A DNA stretch of 64,000 nucleotides from Straminergon stramineum (taxonomy: Eukaryota > Streptophyta > Bryopsida > Hypnales > Calliergonaceae), in contig OY987273.1 of NCBI GenBank assembly GCA_963920665.1, positions 4,590,501 through 4,654,500 on the forward strand, written 5' to 3'. The notes below the pieces were generated by a model. It was not told the DNA's origin. It ran no database searches and worked only from the letters and a program-made list of their open reading frames with translations. This document shows positions 1 to 12,700 of the stretch, in pieces; the stretch's first letter is position 1, and each line of letters starts with the position of its first letter. Made by a program: the position numbers and the translations under genes.

Positions 1-650
1 TGGTATTGCATATATGTTAGCAAGAATATATTATGCGTGTGTAGAACAATTGCAAGTACATATAGTATTATTATATGTATTTTCTTATGGTGTTTGATAT
101 TCAATATTATTCAATGAAGTTGTTTAGATAATTATTGTTGTATATATGTCATTTGAAATTGTACATCCATTTCGACCAAAAGGATAGTGGGTGTATCCAC
201 CTTTTATTTTGTTAATGTGTAAAGCTCTTGTTACATTTTGGGTAGGGGTTGGGTTGGTTGTTACAACTTTCCTGCCTACGAATCTCACTTAGTAGCACCA
301 AGTCATGTGTACAGATCGTGCACTCAGACGAATTCAATAGGAATCGAACCCGGACCACTTGAATGACATATACAACTCCTTACAACCAACCGTAGAGGTC
401 ATGACTTGGTGTTTAGTCTAGGACATGAACTTCAATTATATGAATCGGAGTTTTCCTCTCACAATGAACAAAATGTAATGCGGGGCTTACTAACCCTAAA
501 AACTCTCATTTTAATGGAAATTCTACTTTCGAATTAATAAACTTAACATTTGTCGAGCTAAATTGGCTAAAATGAAATCTCAGTTTTTAGCATCTAAATG
601 GATAACATTATTTTGAGAGAGTCTAAACCTCCCAAAATAATGAATATTGT
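1..650. repeat. Long direct repeat, left copy (A)
   Basis: This stretch resembles 3,590-4,215 in the same orientation. Shared landmarks, in order, are an AT-rich part with a GAACAATTGCA / GAGCAATTGCA match, the GGTTGGTTGTTACAACTTTCCT stretch near 250 (3,810), the SINE-like core, and AACTCTCATTTTAATGGAAATTC near 501 (4,060). Identity is clearly below 100 percent, so the repeats are not a fresh duplication. The two copies bracket the copy-1 transposon gene. The left edge may lie outside the window. Confidence 0.6.
237..425 (-). repeat. tRNA-like SINE-type sequence, left copy
   Basis: On the minus strand the core reads GGTCCGGGTTCGATTCC, which fits a tRNA T-arm and RNA polymerase III box B (GGTTCGANNCC). 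A box A is not clear. The unit is also framed by inverted arms CACCAAGTCATG (296-307) and CATGACTTGGTG (400-411). A second copy lies at 3,797-3,985. It may be a SINE that was already inside the long repeat before duplication. Confidence 0.5.
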
Positions 651-696
651 GTTCCATTGAAGTATCTGACTCTCTTCAAATGACTGTGTAGGTATC

Positions 697-3375
697 ATGG
701 ATGTTTGAGTTGATCCAATACTGGAGTATTCCTTCGATGAAGGGGACGTTGAAAACATTCCTGAAGTGACTCTAGAGATTCTTGACTACGAAGGCATCCC
801 CTGATGTCTTTGGAGCACAAAGGTTGTCACCCTCCTAAATGCCACTGGTCGACTCATGGCGGAAAGAATAGTTCACAGCGTGAATACTAGCTTAATGCAA
901 CGTTGTGATGGTCCCTTAGGAGATGCTTTTGTTGTTGTCCAAATTTCAAAGTCTTTGCACATCGAAGATGTTCCAAAGGATTGGAGGTATTCTCTCCGTG
1001 CATGGCCCATTCAATAGGTGTACTTGAATGGGGCTAGCCTCTGTGATCATACACTTCGTGATGACCACAACTGTCGACAAGTCAGACTATTGCAATCGTC
1101 TTCTTTGCGGGCTAGACTGTACATAAGCTCGATCATGAATCCTCCTCCTCAAGCTTGTGTGAAGTCTAAGGAATTTCTCACCCAAGAGTCCATCAATTCA
1201 ATGTCGAGCAAAGTTTGTTGCTCAAACAACTACGTGCAACCTTTTTCAAGGGAGAAGATTTGGGCTTTTCATAAACGCATGTACCATAACTCAAGTTTTG
1301 AGTTCTGATACCACATGAAGTTGGACGTTCATAGGCAGGTCCATCGTGACTCTCAAGGGAAGAGGGTGGTCACTATAGAAGGTATTGATGTTTGTTTGGC
1401 CGTGTGGAGACATATTTCACGTGTCTCGGAATCCACCTTCCATCGTTTTCAAGGGTATACTGCTAAAGAAGAACAAGCTCATGCTCACGGTAATTTGGTC
1501 ATGCAAAAGCCTCGGATGCACACATCACAAGATCAAGAAATTGAACTTGATCTTCAAGCATGCATAAACAAGATCAAGAAATTGAACTTCCCTGAGTATA
1601 GTGCCAAGAAGCCTGGAGATAATTTTGCATGTTGTTCTAAGTGTAATAGATTGCAAACTCTAAAAAGAACCGCAACTGTTGGGTTACAATGGAAATAGAC
1701 CCACATTTTAGAGAAACATTTGGCTGTAGCTCGAGCACATCGAGATCACTACTATGCAAACCGGTACAAGTTGAGTGCATACCCTCACAAATGCTTGACA
1801 ATCATGTATGGCAAAATAGATCATGCAAAAACTGCTTCTCCTGTGTTCTCACACAAGAGTAAGCAACTTGATGGACTAATGAAGCTGCCGATTTCAGTTA
1901 CAAGTATGATTGCTCACGGGCATGGGGATGTGCGTTATGCACATTACAGTCTTGACATCTTTCTTCATGACTCAAACTACACAATGGGGTCATTAGCAAA
2001 GTTGTTATGAGATGTTGAACTGCCTCCAAAGTACTCATTCCATGAATTGTTTGCTAATTCGGGCTCTGCTCCTCTTTTTCAAGTAGTGCTACAATGAGCG
2101 GACATTTGCAAATCATTGCTTCGGCCACCACCTGAAGTTGCAACTTCAGCAACTACCCTTCCTTCGTGTTGAATGTTCAAATGGACAATGCAACAAGAGA
2201 CAATAAGAATAGATTTGTGTTTGCATTTTGGTCATTTCTTGTTGGTAAGAAAATCTTTCATGAGGTGTACGTTAGTTTCATGTTGATTGGTCACACACAT
2301 GACAACATCGACGCTCTGTTTGGAAGGTGGAGTATGCAGTTGAAAAAAGAAAACTTCCCCACCATCCCATCTCTTATAAAGTCCTTCATGGATGTGGATT
2401 CAATGCCTACAATTCCTCACCTTATTGAAGAAGTGCCAGATTTCAAAGCCTTCATAGAAGGCTTGATTCTGGAAGAGGAAGATGCACTAGTTGGCCATAC
2501 CAAGGCACAACATTTCAAATTTTATCTCAACTCTACGAGGGGCCCGGTCATGAAGTACAAGAAATACTACATGGATAGTAATTGGCTACTTGAGGAAGTT
2601 GGAGGGATAAAATTATGGCGAGAGGACTCCGAAGGGAGGAGTCTATGGCCTCATAGGGAGCCACTGCCTATTGTACACCTTCCAATGCAGAGCGTGGATG
2701 ATATTTACAAGGGAATATGTGGGTTCATCAAGTATTGGGAGTCATTATGCGATGAAGATGGAAGTGGTGAGTATAGGAGATAGTTCAAGCATTTGGTATT
2801 CTATTGGCGGGTAGTGAATGCGGCCTTGAAGGAATCCATCGAACCTTCTGCTGCATTGGTAGATGGCTTTTGGCCTTCTTCTTGAGTGGAAACAACGGAG
2901 GAGGATGAACTTGATGATGATGGTGAGGTTCATGAGGAGTTTGTTGAGGATGATGCCTTTGTGGGGCAACTTTGCAATCATCCATTGCCATCTTTCCAAG
3001 TGGTGCATGATCATTTTGAAGGGTAATTCGTCGCCATTCAACCAGCTGATGGTGATACCAAGCTTGTATGGATTGCCAAAGCCTTGTTTGATCCTTTTAC
3101 AAATCTGGAGCATCCTAATTGTGTGCTCATTCAATACTTTCGGCCCACATCACGAGAGCGGATTATTTAAGAGTCCTATACTAGGTGGGATTCCGCCAGA
3201 GGATTGCATTGGAAAGTCAATGACACCGAGAATTCGGTGTGGGAGGAAACGAATTCTTTGATGACGACATGGAAGTCAAGGGTGAAGAAGGACACCATAG
3301 AGTGTGTCCTGAAAATCCCGTCTACTCAAGTCAATGTTATCAATGCAAGTTTGCCTACATATAATGCTAACTGAG
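697..3375 (+). pseudogene. Transposon gene copy 1, GHTHDNIDALFGR-motif protein (DUF7869-type), with premature stops
   Basis: One plus-strand frame runs from an ATG at 697 to a TGA near 3,375, interrupted by about a dozen in-frame stops (for example TGA near 706, 814 and 1,306, TAG at 1,015 and 1,696, TGA at 2,008, TAG near 2,781, TAA near 3,027 and 3,169). The protein matches copies 2 and 3 throughout. Landmarks are a Cys-rich N-terminal half, the HGHGDVRYAHYSLDIF block near 1,915, an MDNATRDNKNR block near 2,181, and IGHTHDNIDALFGRWS near 2,285. The last motif is what I associate with the uncharacterised DUF7869-type family of transposon-like proteins; that assignment is from memory. A region of about 55 codons present in copy 2 is missing near 1,530-1,590, where a 21-bp sequence is tandemly repeated. 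Where copy 2 has arginine, copy 1 has TGA (after FEF at 1,306; after EGIP near 814), which indicates decay and not recoding. Confidence 0.7.
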
Positions 3376-3589
3376 CATTTATGAGGTACTTTGAAGATAA
3401 TATGTAGTATTTGAAGCTATGTTTGATAGTCCATGTTTGTTGCTTTATACCCTCCTGTAGTTTTGTTTTGCCTTAACTATAAAGGATTTTATATGATTTT
3501 ATATCATGTATTGTAGAGCTTATGATATAGATTGGAGTTATATAATTTTATTTTACATATTTCTAGATGGACTATTTTCTATATTATAA

Positions 3590-4215
3590 GTATGAAGTAT
3601 CATGTGGAGCAATTGCACTTGTACTCAATAATGAATATATTGATTATTACATTATACATCTACTTGTTTTTATATGTACATCATTTTTCTTTTTTATTGA
3701 CTTTGTAAATTTGTTTTAAAAATATAATACAATTGAAACAAAATGGTAGTGTATAAGAGCACTTTATGTTTTGGTAATGCATGAAGCACTTGTCATAGTT
3801 TGGGAATGGGGCTGGTTGGTTGTTACAACTTTCCTACGTGAACGGCTCACTTAGCAACCCCAAGTCATGTTTGTCTCATAGCCGCTCATACCAATTCAGT
3901 GGGATTCGAACCCGGACCACTTAAATGAGATAACTAGCTACTTACAACCAACCATTCACCTCATGACTTGGTGTTTAAATGAGAATACAATATTCACTTA
4001 TATGGGAAATCAATATTATCTTTGTTAGGAAAATTTTCTTAAGGACGCTTGACGACTAGAAACTCTCATTTTAATGGAAATTCCATCTTAAAACTACCGA
4101 ATTGAATTCCCCTTGACTTAAATTTACTTCAACTCTACTTCAATATTGGGGCCTCCAAATTGGTATTATTATTTTTGGAGGTCCCCAATCTCCCATTTTA
4201 ATAAATATGATATTA
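3590..4215. repeat. Long direct repeat, right copy (A')
   Basis: This is the right-hand counterpart of repeat A, in the same orientation. It contains the second SINE-like core and ends at about 4,215, exactly where the copy-2 coding frame begins to be recognisable. Near its right end is an inverted repeat, with arms of about 15 bases (ATTGGGGCCTCCAAA near 4,144 and its near complement near 4,174). The abrupt junction with copy 2 suggests that this repeat is the right end of an insertion into copy 2. Confidence 0.55.
3797..3985 (-). repeat. tRNA-like SINE-type sequence, right copy
   Basis: The minus strand contains GGTCCGGGTTCGAATCCC, a perfect box B (GGTTCGAATCC). The framing arms CCAAGTCATG (3,860-3,869) and CATGACTTGG (3,962-3,971) match the left copy at 237-425. 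No terminal oligo-A or target duplication was identified. Confidence 0.5.
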
Positions 4216-6287
4216 CCTGCAATGAATCCCTTGAAGTCTGGCACCTCCTTAATGAGGTGAAGGATAGTGGGAATGGACTCTACATCCATAAAAGACTTCA
4301 TGAGAGCTGGGATTGTTGGAAAGTTCTCCTTCTTCAATAACATACTCCATCTTCCAAACAATGCATCAATGTTGTCATGCATGTGACCCACTATTATGAA
4401 GTTCATGTACACTTCTCAGAAGATCTTGTTTGCCACAAGTAGAGACCGAAAATAGAAAACATATCTATTCTTGTTGTTCCCGGTGACATTATCCATTTGC
4501 ATATTAAGAATGGGCAGCAATGATGTTGCTGGAACTAAGATTTCAGGGACTTGGGGTAGCGATGCTTTACACATCTTTGTACCTTTGAGGACCTTGCAAA
4601 ATAAAGGTGTTAATCCTAACCCCACAAACAATTAGCGAGAAGAAGACTTCAGTGGTTCTTCTAAGTCTTGCAATAACTTTATCATTGACCCTATAGTATA
4701 ATTCGAATCATAGGGGAAGATATCCAAGCCATAATGTGCATAACGAACATCTCCATGACCATGTGCAATCATGCCGGTGACAAAAACAGGCAACTTCACT
4801 AAGCCATCCGTCTCTTTGCTCTTGTGAGAAAAGACCGGAGAAGCAATCTTGGCATGATCCATCTCGTCATGCATAATTGTAAGGCACTCATGAGGAGAAG
4901 TATGCGACATATAACGATTTGCATAGTATAACTCTCTATGTGCACGAGCAATTGCAAGATGCTTGTCCGGTCTGATTGACCATTTTAAAGCGCTTTGGGA
5001 GCTAGCTCGAGCATCCTTCCTAAGCTCTTGCAATTTGTCACAAGTGCCGCATCGAGCAAAATTATCACGTGGCTTCTTGATGTCATACTCTAGGAACTTG
5101 GTAGATCTAATCTTGCTCAAGTTGGAAGTGGAGACCTCCTTCAATCTGAAAGCAACATTGGCCTCATTGATTTTTGGAATCTGATCCTTCCATTGAAAGG
5201 TAGCGGGGAGAATCATGGACACAACTTTGTCTCCTGACTTCAAAGTTTTAGTCTTATGTGGCATGTGATCAGCTTCCTTGTTTAGAATACACTTCAACAT
5301 CGTAGCGGCTTGTTCTATGTGCTTCCTTGGCTTAAGCAATTCCAAATTATCATGATCCATGGCTTCTCGTTGATTCTTCGCATATGTTTGGTAACGGTAG
5401 AACATCACTTCTGGGACTCCAGCAATAAGCATCCATGCTCACATGCAAACATTGATCCCTTCTACCGTAACCATCATCTTTCCACGAGAGTCATGATGAG
5501 TGGACCTATGAACATCTGTCTTCATGTGGGCTCTAAACTTAAAGGTCGATCTTTGGTACATGCGTTCACAGAAGGCACGAATTTTTTCCCTAGGAAATGG
5601 CTGCATGCAATTCTTGTTGCAACAAACCTTGCTGAACATTGTGTTGATAAACTCTTGAGTGAGAAGTTCCTTTGCCTTCAAGCCAATCTCGCGAGGAGGG
5701 TTTCGGATGATACTTGTATATGGCGAGGCCAACAACGCAGAGGGAGGGTTCTGCAAACTAGCTTGAATACAATTGAACATGTCTCGAGCATCATGATCGT
5801 GTAGACTTGCTCCATGGTAGTGGACTAGTTTAACAGGCCATGCTACTAGCAAATACACCTGCTCATAGGGGATGTCCTCTTTGGAATGTGTCTTGGAAAT
5901 ATGGATCCCTACGTGCATGTCTTCGAGAGGACCATTCACGCTAAGAACCAAGTTAGAGTTGACACTGTGGCAAGTACCTTCACCAACAAGTACGCCCTGG
6001 TTGTTGTACAAAGTCATGCACTTTGTAACCCACAGACGACGTGGAAGACCTTCACACTCTAGGGCACCAATATTCATGTGTTCTACATCTTGGAATTCAT
6101 CATTCGATGAGAAAATCATGTTGATTGGATTCTCCATGAAACTCATAGTACTTATATATTCAGAGATGGACATAAAGGATAAGAAATAGTAGTCAACAAT
6201 TGAAGATGAACAAATCTCAGATTGCACATCAACTCGACTCGAGCAGAATTTCATATTCATTATTGATGGAAACACTATCGACACCAT
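4215..6287 (-). pseudogene. Transposon gene copy 2 (DUF7869-type), truncated at its C-terminal end
   Basis: The minus-strand frame runs from about 6,287 down to 4,215 with three in-frame stops: TGA at 5,433-5,435, TAA at 4,632-4,634 and TGA at 4,413-4,415. This is the best preserved copy. It shows a Cys-rich block (KVCCNKNCMQPFPREKIRAF), a CGTCDKLQELRKDA zinc-ribbon-like segment, HGHGDVRYAHYGLDIF, MDNVTGNNKNR and VGHMHDNIDALFGRWS. The frame stops matching after DFKGFIAG at 4,215, where repeat A' begins, so about 250 C-terminal residues seen in copies 1 and 3 are missing. It has no intron at the site where copy 3 has one. The start codon is uncertain. Confidence 0.7.
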
Positions 6288-6389
6288 TAGAAGAAGTAAT
6301 ATTCTATAAATCTACCTAGAATGCAATCCTAGATTATGGCCTATATAAGCTGTAGTCTAGGTGAAAAAAACTTGTAGAAAGCATAGAAT

Positions 6390-7090
6390 ACATACAAGCA
6401 CTTTAGTTCAATCAGAGTTGAAGTGTTGTAATGGAACTTCCTTTTTAGAAACGCATTATTCCTACCCAACAATTTAGCTCGAGTTGAGCTAAACTGTCAT
6501 TCTTATAGTTTCATAATATACAAAATGTGATGATGTTCAACTTTGGATTATTTTCCAAACAAAATATGGGACGTGACAATAGGATTGACATATCACAGTT
6601 TTATACTAACTCGTTTAGACATCCAATGACTTTAGCACATTGACTCTTTTCAAGCAAAAGGGCCCATATGTCAGTTTAGTTCTATTCAAGTTGAATTGCA
6701 ATTCTTAAATAGTTTATGATCCAATATTTCAAATTTAATTATTTAATCTATATTGATGGTCGGGGTTTGAATTTGACAATAGAGTTTACATACAATGTAT
6801 TCAAAGTAGTTCATTTTAGAACTAAAGTAATTCTAGTACTTCAGTTCATCTTAAACTCTCCCCATATGTTAGTTCAACTCAACTTGAGCTAAACTACAAT
6901 TGCAAATAAAATGCGAGTACTATAATTTTCACAGAATTACCAAGGCAATTTAGTTCAAATCACATTTCTGAGGTATCAATGTATATTTAGCTCCAGTCAA
7001 GCTAATCTGCAATTGGGTTCACAAACTTCGTATTGATCTAGTAGGAAATCTTATACGTCAATTTAGCTTGACTCAAGCTGAGTTGTGATA
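6390..7090. repeat. Array of short palindromes upstream of copy 2
   Basis: At least four related inverted repeats occur: 6,473-6,494 (arms TTTAGCTC / GAGCTAAA), 6,870-6,894, 6,985-7,006 and 7,061-7,083, plus weaker half-matches near 6,397, 6,667 and 6,948. Spacing is irregular. The array lies just upstream (5') of the minus-strand copy-2 gene. It may be a subterminal transposase-binding region; this is inference. Confidence 0.5.
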
Positions 7091-7099
7091 ACGTCGTGC

Positions 7100-9710
7100 A
7101 AAAAACATTGTTGGTTTTCACCTACACCAGAGCTATAGTAATCCATTATTTCTAGAGTTCTAAAGCTTATTATAGTGTGTCAAATATTTCTATATTTAGT
7201 AATCCAAAAACTCCAGTGATATAATCGGGACAGTTTCTCACATATGTAGAGCATCGTCCTATAATGAACTATGAAAACGGAGCTTCACAAAACTTGCAAA
7301 TTTACAATTGAAAGTATTATCAAAATAATCAAGAAGTGACAAGTAAACACCATATACAACTCATTGACAATAAAGGAATGATTGGTAATATATAAGCCTA
7401 CAATGAGTGCATTGCATTGAAAGGGCCACATTCAAGCAATGGAGAGATCTGAATGGCTAACCACAAACTCTTTGCAACAAAATCCTTTCTCGAAGAAGGC
7501 AACAACATACAACAAAACACTAATTGAACTCCTCAAAGACTTTGCAAGGCGTAACAATACAAGTCGAATGAAGAGCACAAGAATCAAATGGACACCAATG
7601 TCGACAAAAATGAGGAGTAAGCTCAAAAGAGGTGTTTGCAAATGGGATGGTGACTTCAAAGAGAGTATCATGACTACTTGCACGGGAACAACAAAGCGCC
7701 AACTCATCATGTAGTCTCAACCACGCAACTTTCAATTTTGAAAAAAACAAGAATCACCATAGTAAATGACATGGAATGTTGAATTAAGTATATGGCCCCA
7801 CAAAAATTATGGCCTCGTCTAGTTTAAAGGGTTTCCTATCATAATTACTTAATGACTTTTGAAGACTATCGTGACTGCATGCCAATCGCAATGTTAAGCT
7901 TCACCTACTCTTTACAATTCGGGTTTAAAGCCCCTCAACCAAAAATGTCAAATTTCGCAACTATAAAGTTTGAACAGTATTCGCAGTCTATTGGATATTT
8001 CATGCGGTTTCCTATTTTAGCACCAAAAAAGGTATTCGGGTTATTTCAAGAAAAGTGGACTTTGATTGCTTAAGTTGTCCAATTTTTGTGTGGTAGGAAT
8101 GTTTTATTCTTTGCAACAAAAAATAGAAAGTGAACCTATACATATAATAATAATGAAAGAGGAATGCTCCTTGGATTCCACTTTCTCCAATGGAAATTTT
8201 TGCTCATTAAGTTTAGAGTGGGTTTAGGGTTTAGGATTTAGGGTCTGGATTTAGGATTTAAGGGTTTAGGGTCTACATGAACATATTTCAATGTCTAGGT
8301 CTAAAGAATATGAAAAGAAAATTTTTCATGTTTGGAGCCTCCTAATTGTTTCTTGAATGGTCTAAGCACCATAAAGCTTCCTAAGAAATATGAATGCTAC
8401 CATAATCCTTCCAAATTTGGAACTTTTGTGTCAGTTTCTTTCCTAAGAGAATGTGTCAACTACTATATTCTTTCAAATGGTTCTAAATATTAAATACAAC
8501 ATGTACGTTCATTAACTTCTTATGAATTCTCAAAATGATCTAAATACTTCTAGAACTAATTAGGAAGAAGAATATTTCCTTGAAAAATAAATAGATCTTT
8601 TGTAGACATGTACTTCCATTAAATTATTAAAATTCATGCTAGAAGCATGAATTAATTTCTTCGATCTATTCTTTGAAGTCATTAGTTGATTAAATTAGCT
8701 TCTTCGGGGTTCAAAATTTAATGTAAACACTTCTATGCTTCAATAGAAATAGAAATTTCATTTCTTAAAAAATTTAGAAATTCCTTTTATGTGCATTATT
8801 CTCAAAATAGGAAATCATAGGTTCTCAAATTCCACTCGTTCTTGTATTAGGGTTTTAATCAAATCACAAAAGTCATAAAACTCGTAAGGACAAATATATG
8901 ACCCCATACAATGTGTATATTCTCAAACATCTGGGAATCATGAACACATTAAATTGGGTTTATAGGCAATTTCATTAAAATGGCATATGCCATGCACCAT
9001 TTTGACATAAGCAACTGAAGGACCTTAACTGTGGTGGTTTATGGTTGTGTTACGTAGTTGGTTTAGGGTGATTGTGGGTGTGCCTAATTGCTTCACTTGA
9101 TTTGAATGCACAATTTTCTGCTGAATCTACAATAATACTGCCATTTTAATGAAATTCACCCGAGATGAATTGTACCAGAGAAAAGGCCATAGATGTAGTC
9201 AGTGAAAGTCTTGTCTACAGAGTTAGTACTATAGAATGATCATGGAATTTATGGTCATTGACCAAGGTGCCCTGGCCCCTTCTAATTGGACATTTTTTGT
9301 CTGGTCATGATGGGTACAAGTGTTGGTGTCTTCATTAATTTTGTTTAGTTTTCAAGTAGGTGGCTGGAAAATTACAAAAATTATCCCTAGTATAGCCCTT
9401 TCAAATTGATGACAATGGAGATAGGAATACCTTATATTTTCTATTTAACAAAGTACTTTGTACATATATTGTTAGGTAGCCCATGCTTCTTATAGTCTAC
9501 AAAAGAGCTCATGATCCAAAGTAATATTCATGGATGAAATAGACAAACACATTGAGCTACACTTGGAGATAAAAGGGGCACTATGCATTGTATTATATAA
9601 TGCTTGCAACAATGAAAATTGTCAAGGAAGCCTTGTCACGAGAAATCATATTAATAAGCCTTGTTGCTCTTCCTCTACAATTCAATGTAAATTATCCACT
9701 ACAAATCTCA
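7100..9710. other. No gene recognised; telomere-like patch
   Basis: The stretch is AT-rich. Short ORFs near 7,432-7,714 exist on both strands and overlap each other; neither resembles a known protein. A short run of TTTAGGG-type units occurs at 8,219-8,275 and is listed separately. Confidence 0.5.
8219..8275 (+). repeat. Telomere-like TTTAGGG patch
   Basis: Several imperfect units (GGTTTAGGGTTTAGGATTTAGGG and neighbours) match the Arabidopsis-type plant telomere repeat. It is short and degenerate. A smaller run occurs near 38,105-38,121. Confidence 0.5.
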
Positions 9711-9714
9711 CTTG

Positions 9715-12700
9715 TTGTCATGGTGCGACGAAACTGTCCCCATCATTCTTCTTTGGTTTCCAAGATGCCAAAATACTTTCTGTTGAAACATAGTCAGCTT
9801 GGGAGGCCATTTGGTCAATCTTCCAATTGAAATTAGTCTTCATGTCCCACCCTACATACAATCGTTGCACATCCTTGGACGTGCCACATGGTAGGTACCA
9901 TTCCACAAGAACTTCACGAAAGTAATCAACAACTGGATCAAATTGTGGATTTTCCACTACCCTACCAAGCCACACGAGCTCATCACAATCCAATGCTGGT
10001 CTCACAAATACGTAGAAACCTTCACGGAGGTCCGTGGTGACATTGTACGCCCGTGGTGGCCTCCCTTCAAGAGTGCCAATATATGGGTCCTCTAATTGTA
10101 GCTCTTCTTGTGTTTGTCCATCTTGCATGAAGTCCGTCATAAAATCCCTTGGTTGTCGAGTTCGTGGCCAGAATCCTTGCTTCAATTCCTCGAAGTTTGC
10201 ATCCTCTAGTTCAATTGTATCATGCATGGTATTCCTCACATTAGTCCAGTATGTAACCAACTATGACATGTGGGCCTTATACTCGGTTGTTCCATCTTCA
10301 TTTGATACGTCCGTCCAATGTTGGATATACCCGTCGAGTCCACGTAGAATCTCCAATAGGTTTGTCATTTTTCTAGGCTTCACACATACGGGATCACCTT
10401 CGAGAAGTATAGGTTTATGATCGGCATCTTCCTTCCGTAGCTTCAATCCGTCTTTGGGCAACTACAAAATGTCAGTACAAGCTAGTTTGTACTGCATGAT
10501 TGGCCACCCATTGTCATCCATGGAGAATTTGTATTGCCTTCCATTGGAGTGACCCACTAGTTGTTTCTTGTTCATCCCAACATAAGGCTTGACATAAGCC
10601 TTGAAATTGGGTACCTCTTCTATCAAATGGGGAATGAATGGAACTTCTTCCATTTCCATGTAGGATTGCATCAACAATAGCAAGGTTGTATGGTCTTTCT
10701 TGCGGAGTTCCATGCTCCAACGCCCCAAAGATGCATTGATGTCATCGTGTGTGTGTCCCACTATCATGAATGACATGATCACCTCTTTTACAATTCGTCT
10801 AGCAACCAAGAGGGACCAGAAACAAAAGACATATCTATTTTTGTTTTCCCTCCAAGAATTGTCCATTTGAATGTATAGTACTGGTGGCAATGGTCGAGCT
10901 TCGATAGGATGCAAAGGAACATCTCCCAAAGAATGAATGCAGACCACACTCTTGTTGAGCAATGCCCAATACAAAGGTGTGTTGCTCGCCCCTCTCAACA
11001 ATAACTGGGAAGACTTTGTAGGAGGGTCTTCTAAATCTCGCAACAATTTGGCAATGGACCCCACAGTGAAGTTGCTGTCACTCGAGAATACATCCAAACT
11101 ATAATGCACATACTTGTTGTCCCTGTGCCCATGTGCAAACATTCCTGACACTTTCACATGCAACTTCATGAGTCCATCCAGGGCCTTTGTTTTTCTAGCC
11201 AACTCAAGACATGTTGTTTTTGAATGGTCCATTTTGTCATCCATGATGGATAGTAATTGAGACGGTCGTAATTTGGATAACCATCTACTACGATAATAGG
11301 CATGGCGACAGACTTCTTGAAGAAACAAGTGCTTTTCAAAATGCTTTTGAATCCTTTGATAGTCCTCTAATCCTGGTGCAAACGATGCTCATAATTGCTT
11401 CAAGTTGTCACAAATTCTACATCTTGCAAAGGAGTCTCCCCTTCCTTTGATGACGTACTTGAAAAAATATTTTGTTTGAATCCTACTAAAGCATGACTAC
11501 GATACAGGTGACAATCCCAATTCCTTGTTTGCCTACAATCCATCCAAGGCACGTCAACACTAGTTAGTGCTCGATGTCTTTAAGGGTTACTACAGAAAAT
11601 GAATTTCTTACACGAGAAAGTTAGAGGCCGTCCTATTCATTCCACATTATATGGTTCAGAGACCTCAAGCTCTTACCTCATTCATAGTAGCCAATAAATC
11701 CTTCCATTGAGTACTAGCAAGAAGAACTTTGACACAGACTTTCTTGCATGTGTCCAAAGTACGTGACAAGTGGGGCATGTGGTCGGCACTTGCCTCCAAC
11801 AACGACTGAAGAATCTGAATGGCTTGACCAGTGGGTGTCCTTGTCTTTTATGTGTTTAGATTGCCGTGAGGAGCACCCCTCATGTCGGCCAAGGCTCGGG
11901 CTCTATATCTCTGAAAAGTGCAAAGGGGGAGGTTGTGGAGAATCCTCCAAGCATGCGGAGAGATGACTATGCCTTCCATGGTGACAAGTTCCCTCCCCCA
12001 TATGCCTCCTTCGTGCATCATCCTATGGACGTCTAGATTTTTGGTGGACTTGACTTGAAAAGTTTGATGGTGCATTTCAATGCGAAGTGCACGAATGGTG
12101 GTCAGAGAGAATTTCTGAATGCAGTCATTACTGTAGCAATGATGTGTAAAGACAGCCATGATGGACTCATTTGACAACATCTTGGTTCTCTTTTGTAGCA
12201 TTGCAATTGCACGAGTTTGTTTGTCATGGCGGTACTAGCGCTTGCCCACTCTTCTACGATTTCCCTCTAATTCTTTATCTATAATACGTTGTTTGCGAGC
12301 ATGATCATAACGCTAACATACCCAATCCCACCATGATAAAACAATTGTCGCGTTGGCCAACGCAAACAAGTATCCCTAACACTTGAGTCCCCATTATATA
12401 CCTCCAACACCATGATGCCAACATCATCCTCCCCTAACCTACTTTGCCCATCAATACACGCGTTCGGACTAGGAGTAATTATAATGACTTCAGTTAAATC
12501 GATACTGTCTATGTACCTGGCAAAAAGTGCCTTACTCGACCATCCATCGCAGTCAATGCCCTTGCACTTAGGGATGGGACTAGAGTCATCATCTACCGAA
12601 ATGGATTTCTCCAAGTTCACATCCTCGTCCTCACATTCTTGGAACCCCTACACATCACATTTCAGGAAATAGACTTCAAGATGTAGGCATCCAAAGCTAA
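9715..12700 (-). pseudogene. Transposon gene copy 3 (DUF7869-type), with one intron and premature stops
   Basis: The minus-strand coding region runs from about 12,700 to 9,718. It aligns with copies 1 and 2: WPTRQLFYHGG near 12,340, a Cys/His segment near 12,130, LAST-QWKDLLATMNE near 11,690, FARCRICDNLKQL near 11,400, FAHGHRDNKYVHYSLDVF near 11,110, MDNSWRENKNRYVFCFWS near 10,840 and VGHTHDDINASLGRWS near 10,740. A 144-bp intron at 11,533-11,676 (GTAAGA...GTAG) separates NE from ANK; the joined sequence aligns with uninterrupted copy 2. In-frame stops include TAG at 10,462-10,464 and 10,261-10,263, a TGA near 11,390 where copy 2 has arginine, and a TAG at about 11,500. This copy has the most complete C-terminal end, finishing near 9,718. 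Confidence 0.7.

Noticed and set aside
1..4215. Calling the 600-base direct repeats LTRs
   Set aside because: No reverse transcriptase, primer-binding site or polypurine tract was seen, edges lack a clear TG...CA, and the left repeat is cut by the window.
7432..7714. Overlapping 91- and 92-codon ORFs on opposite strands
   Set aside because: No recognisable motif, no homologue in the window, no splice or promoter support.
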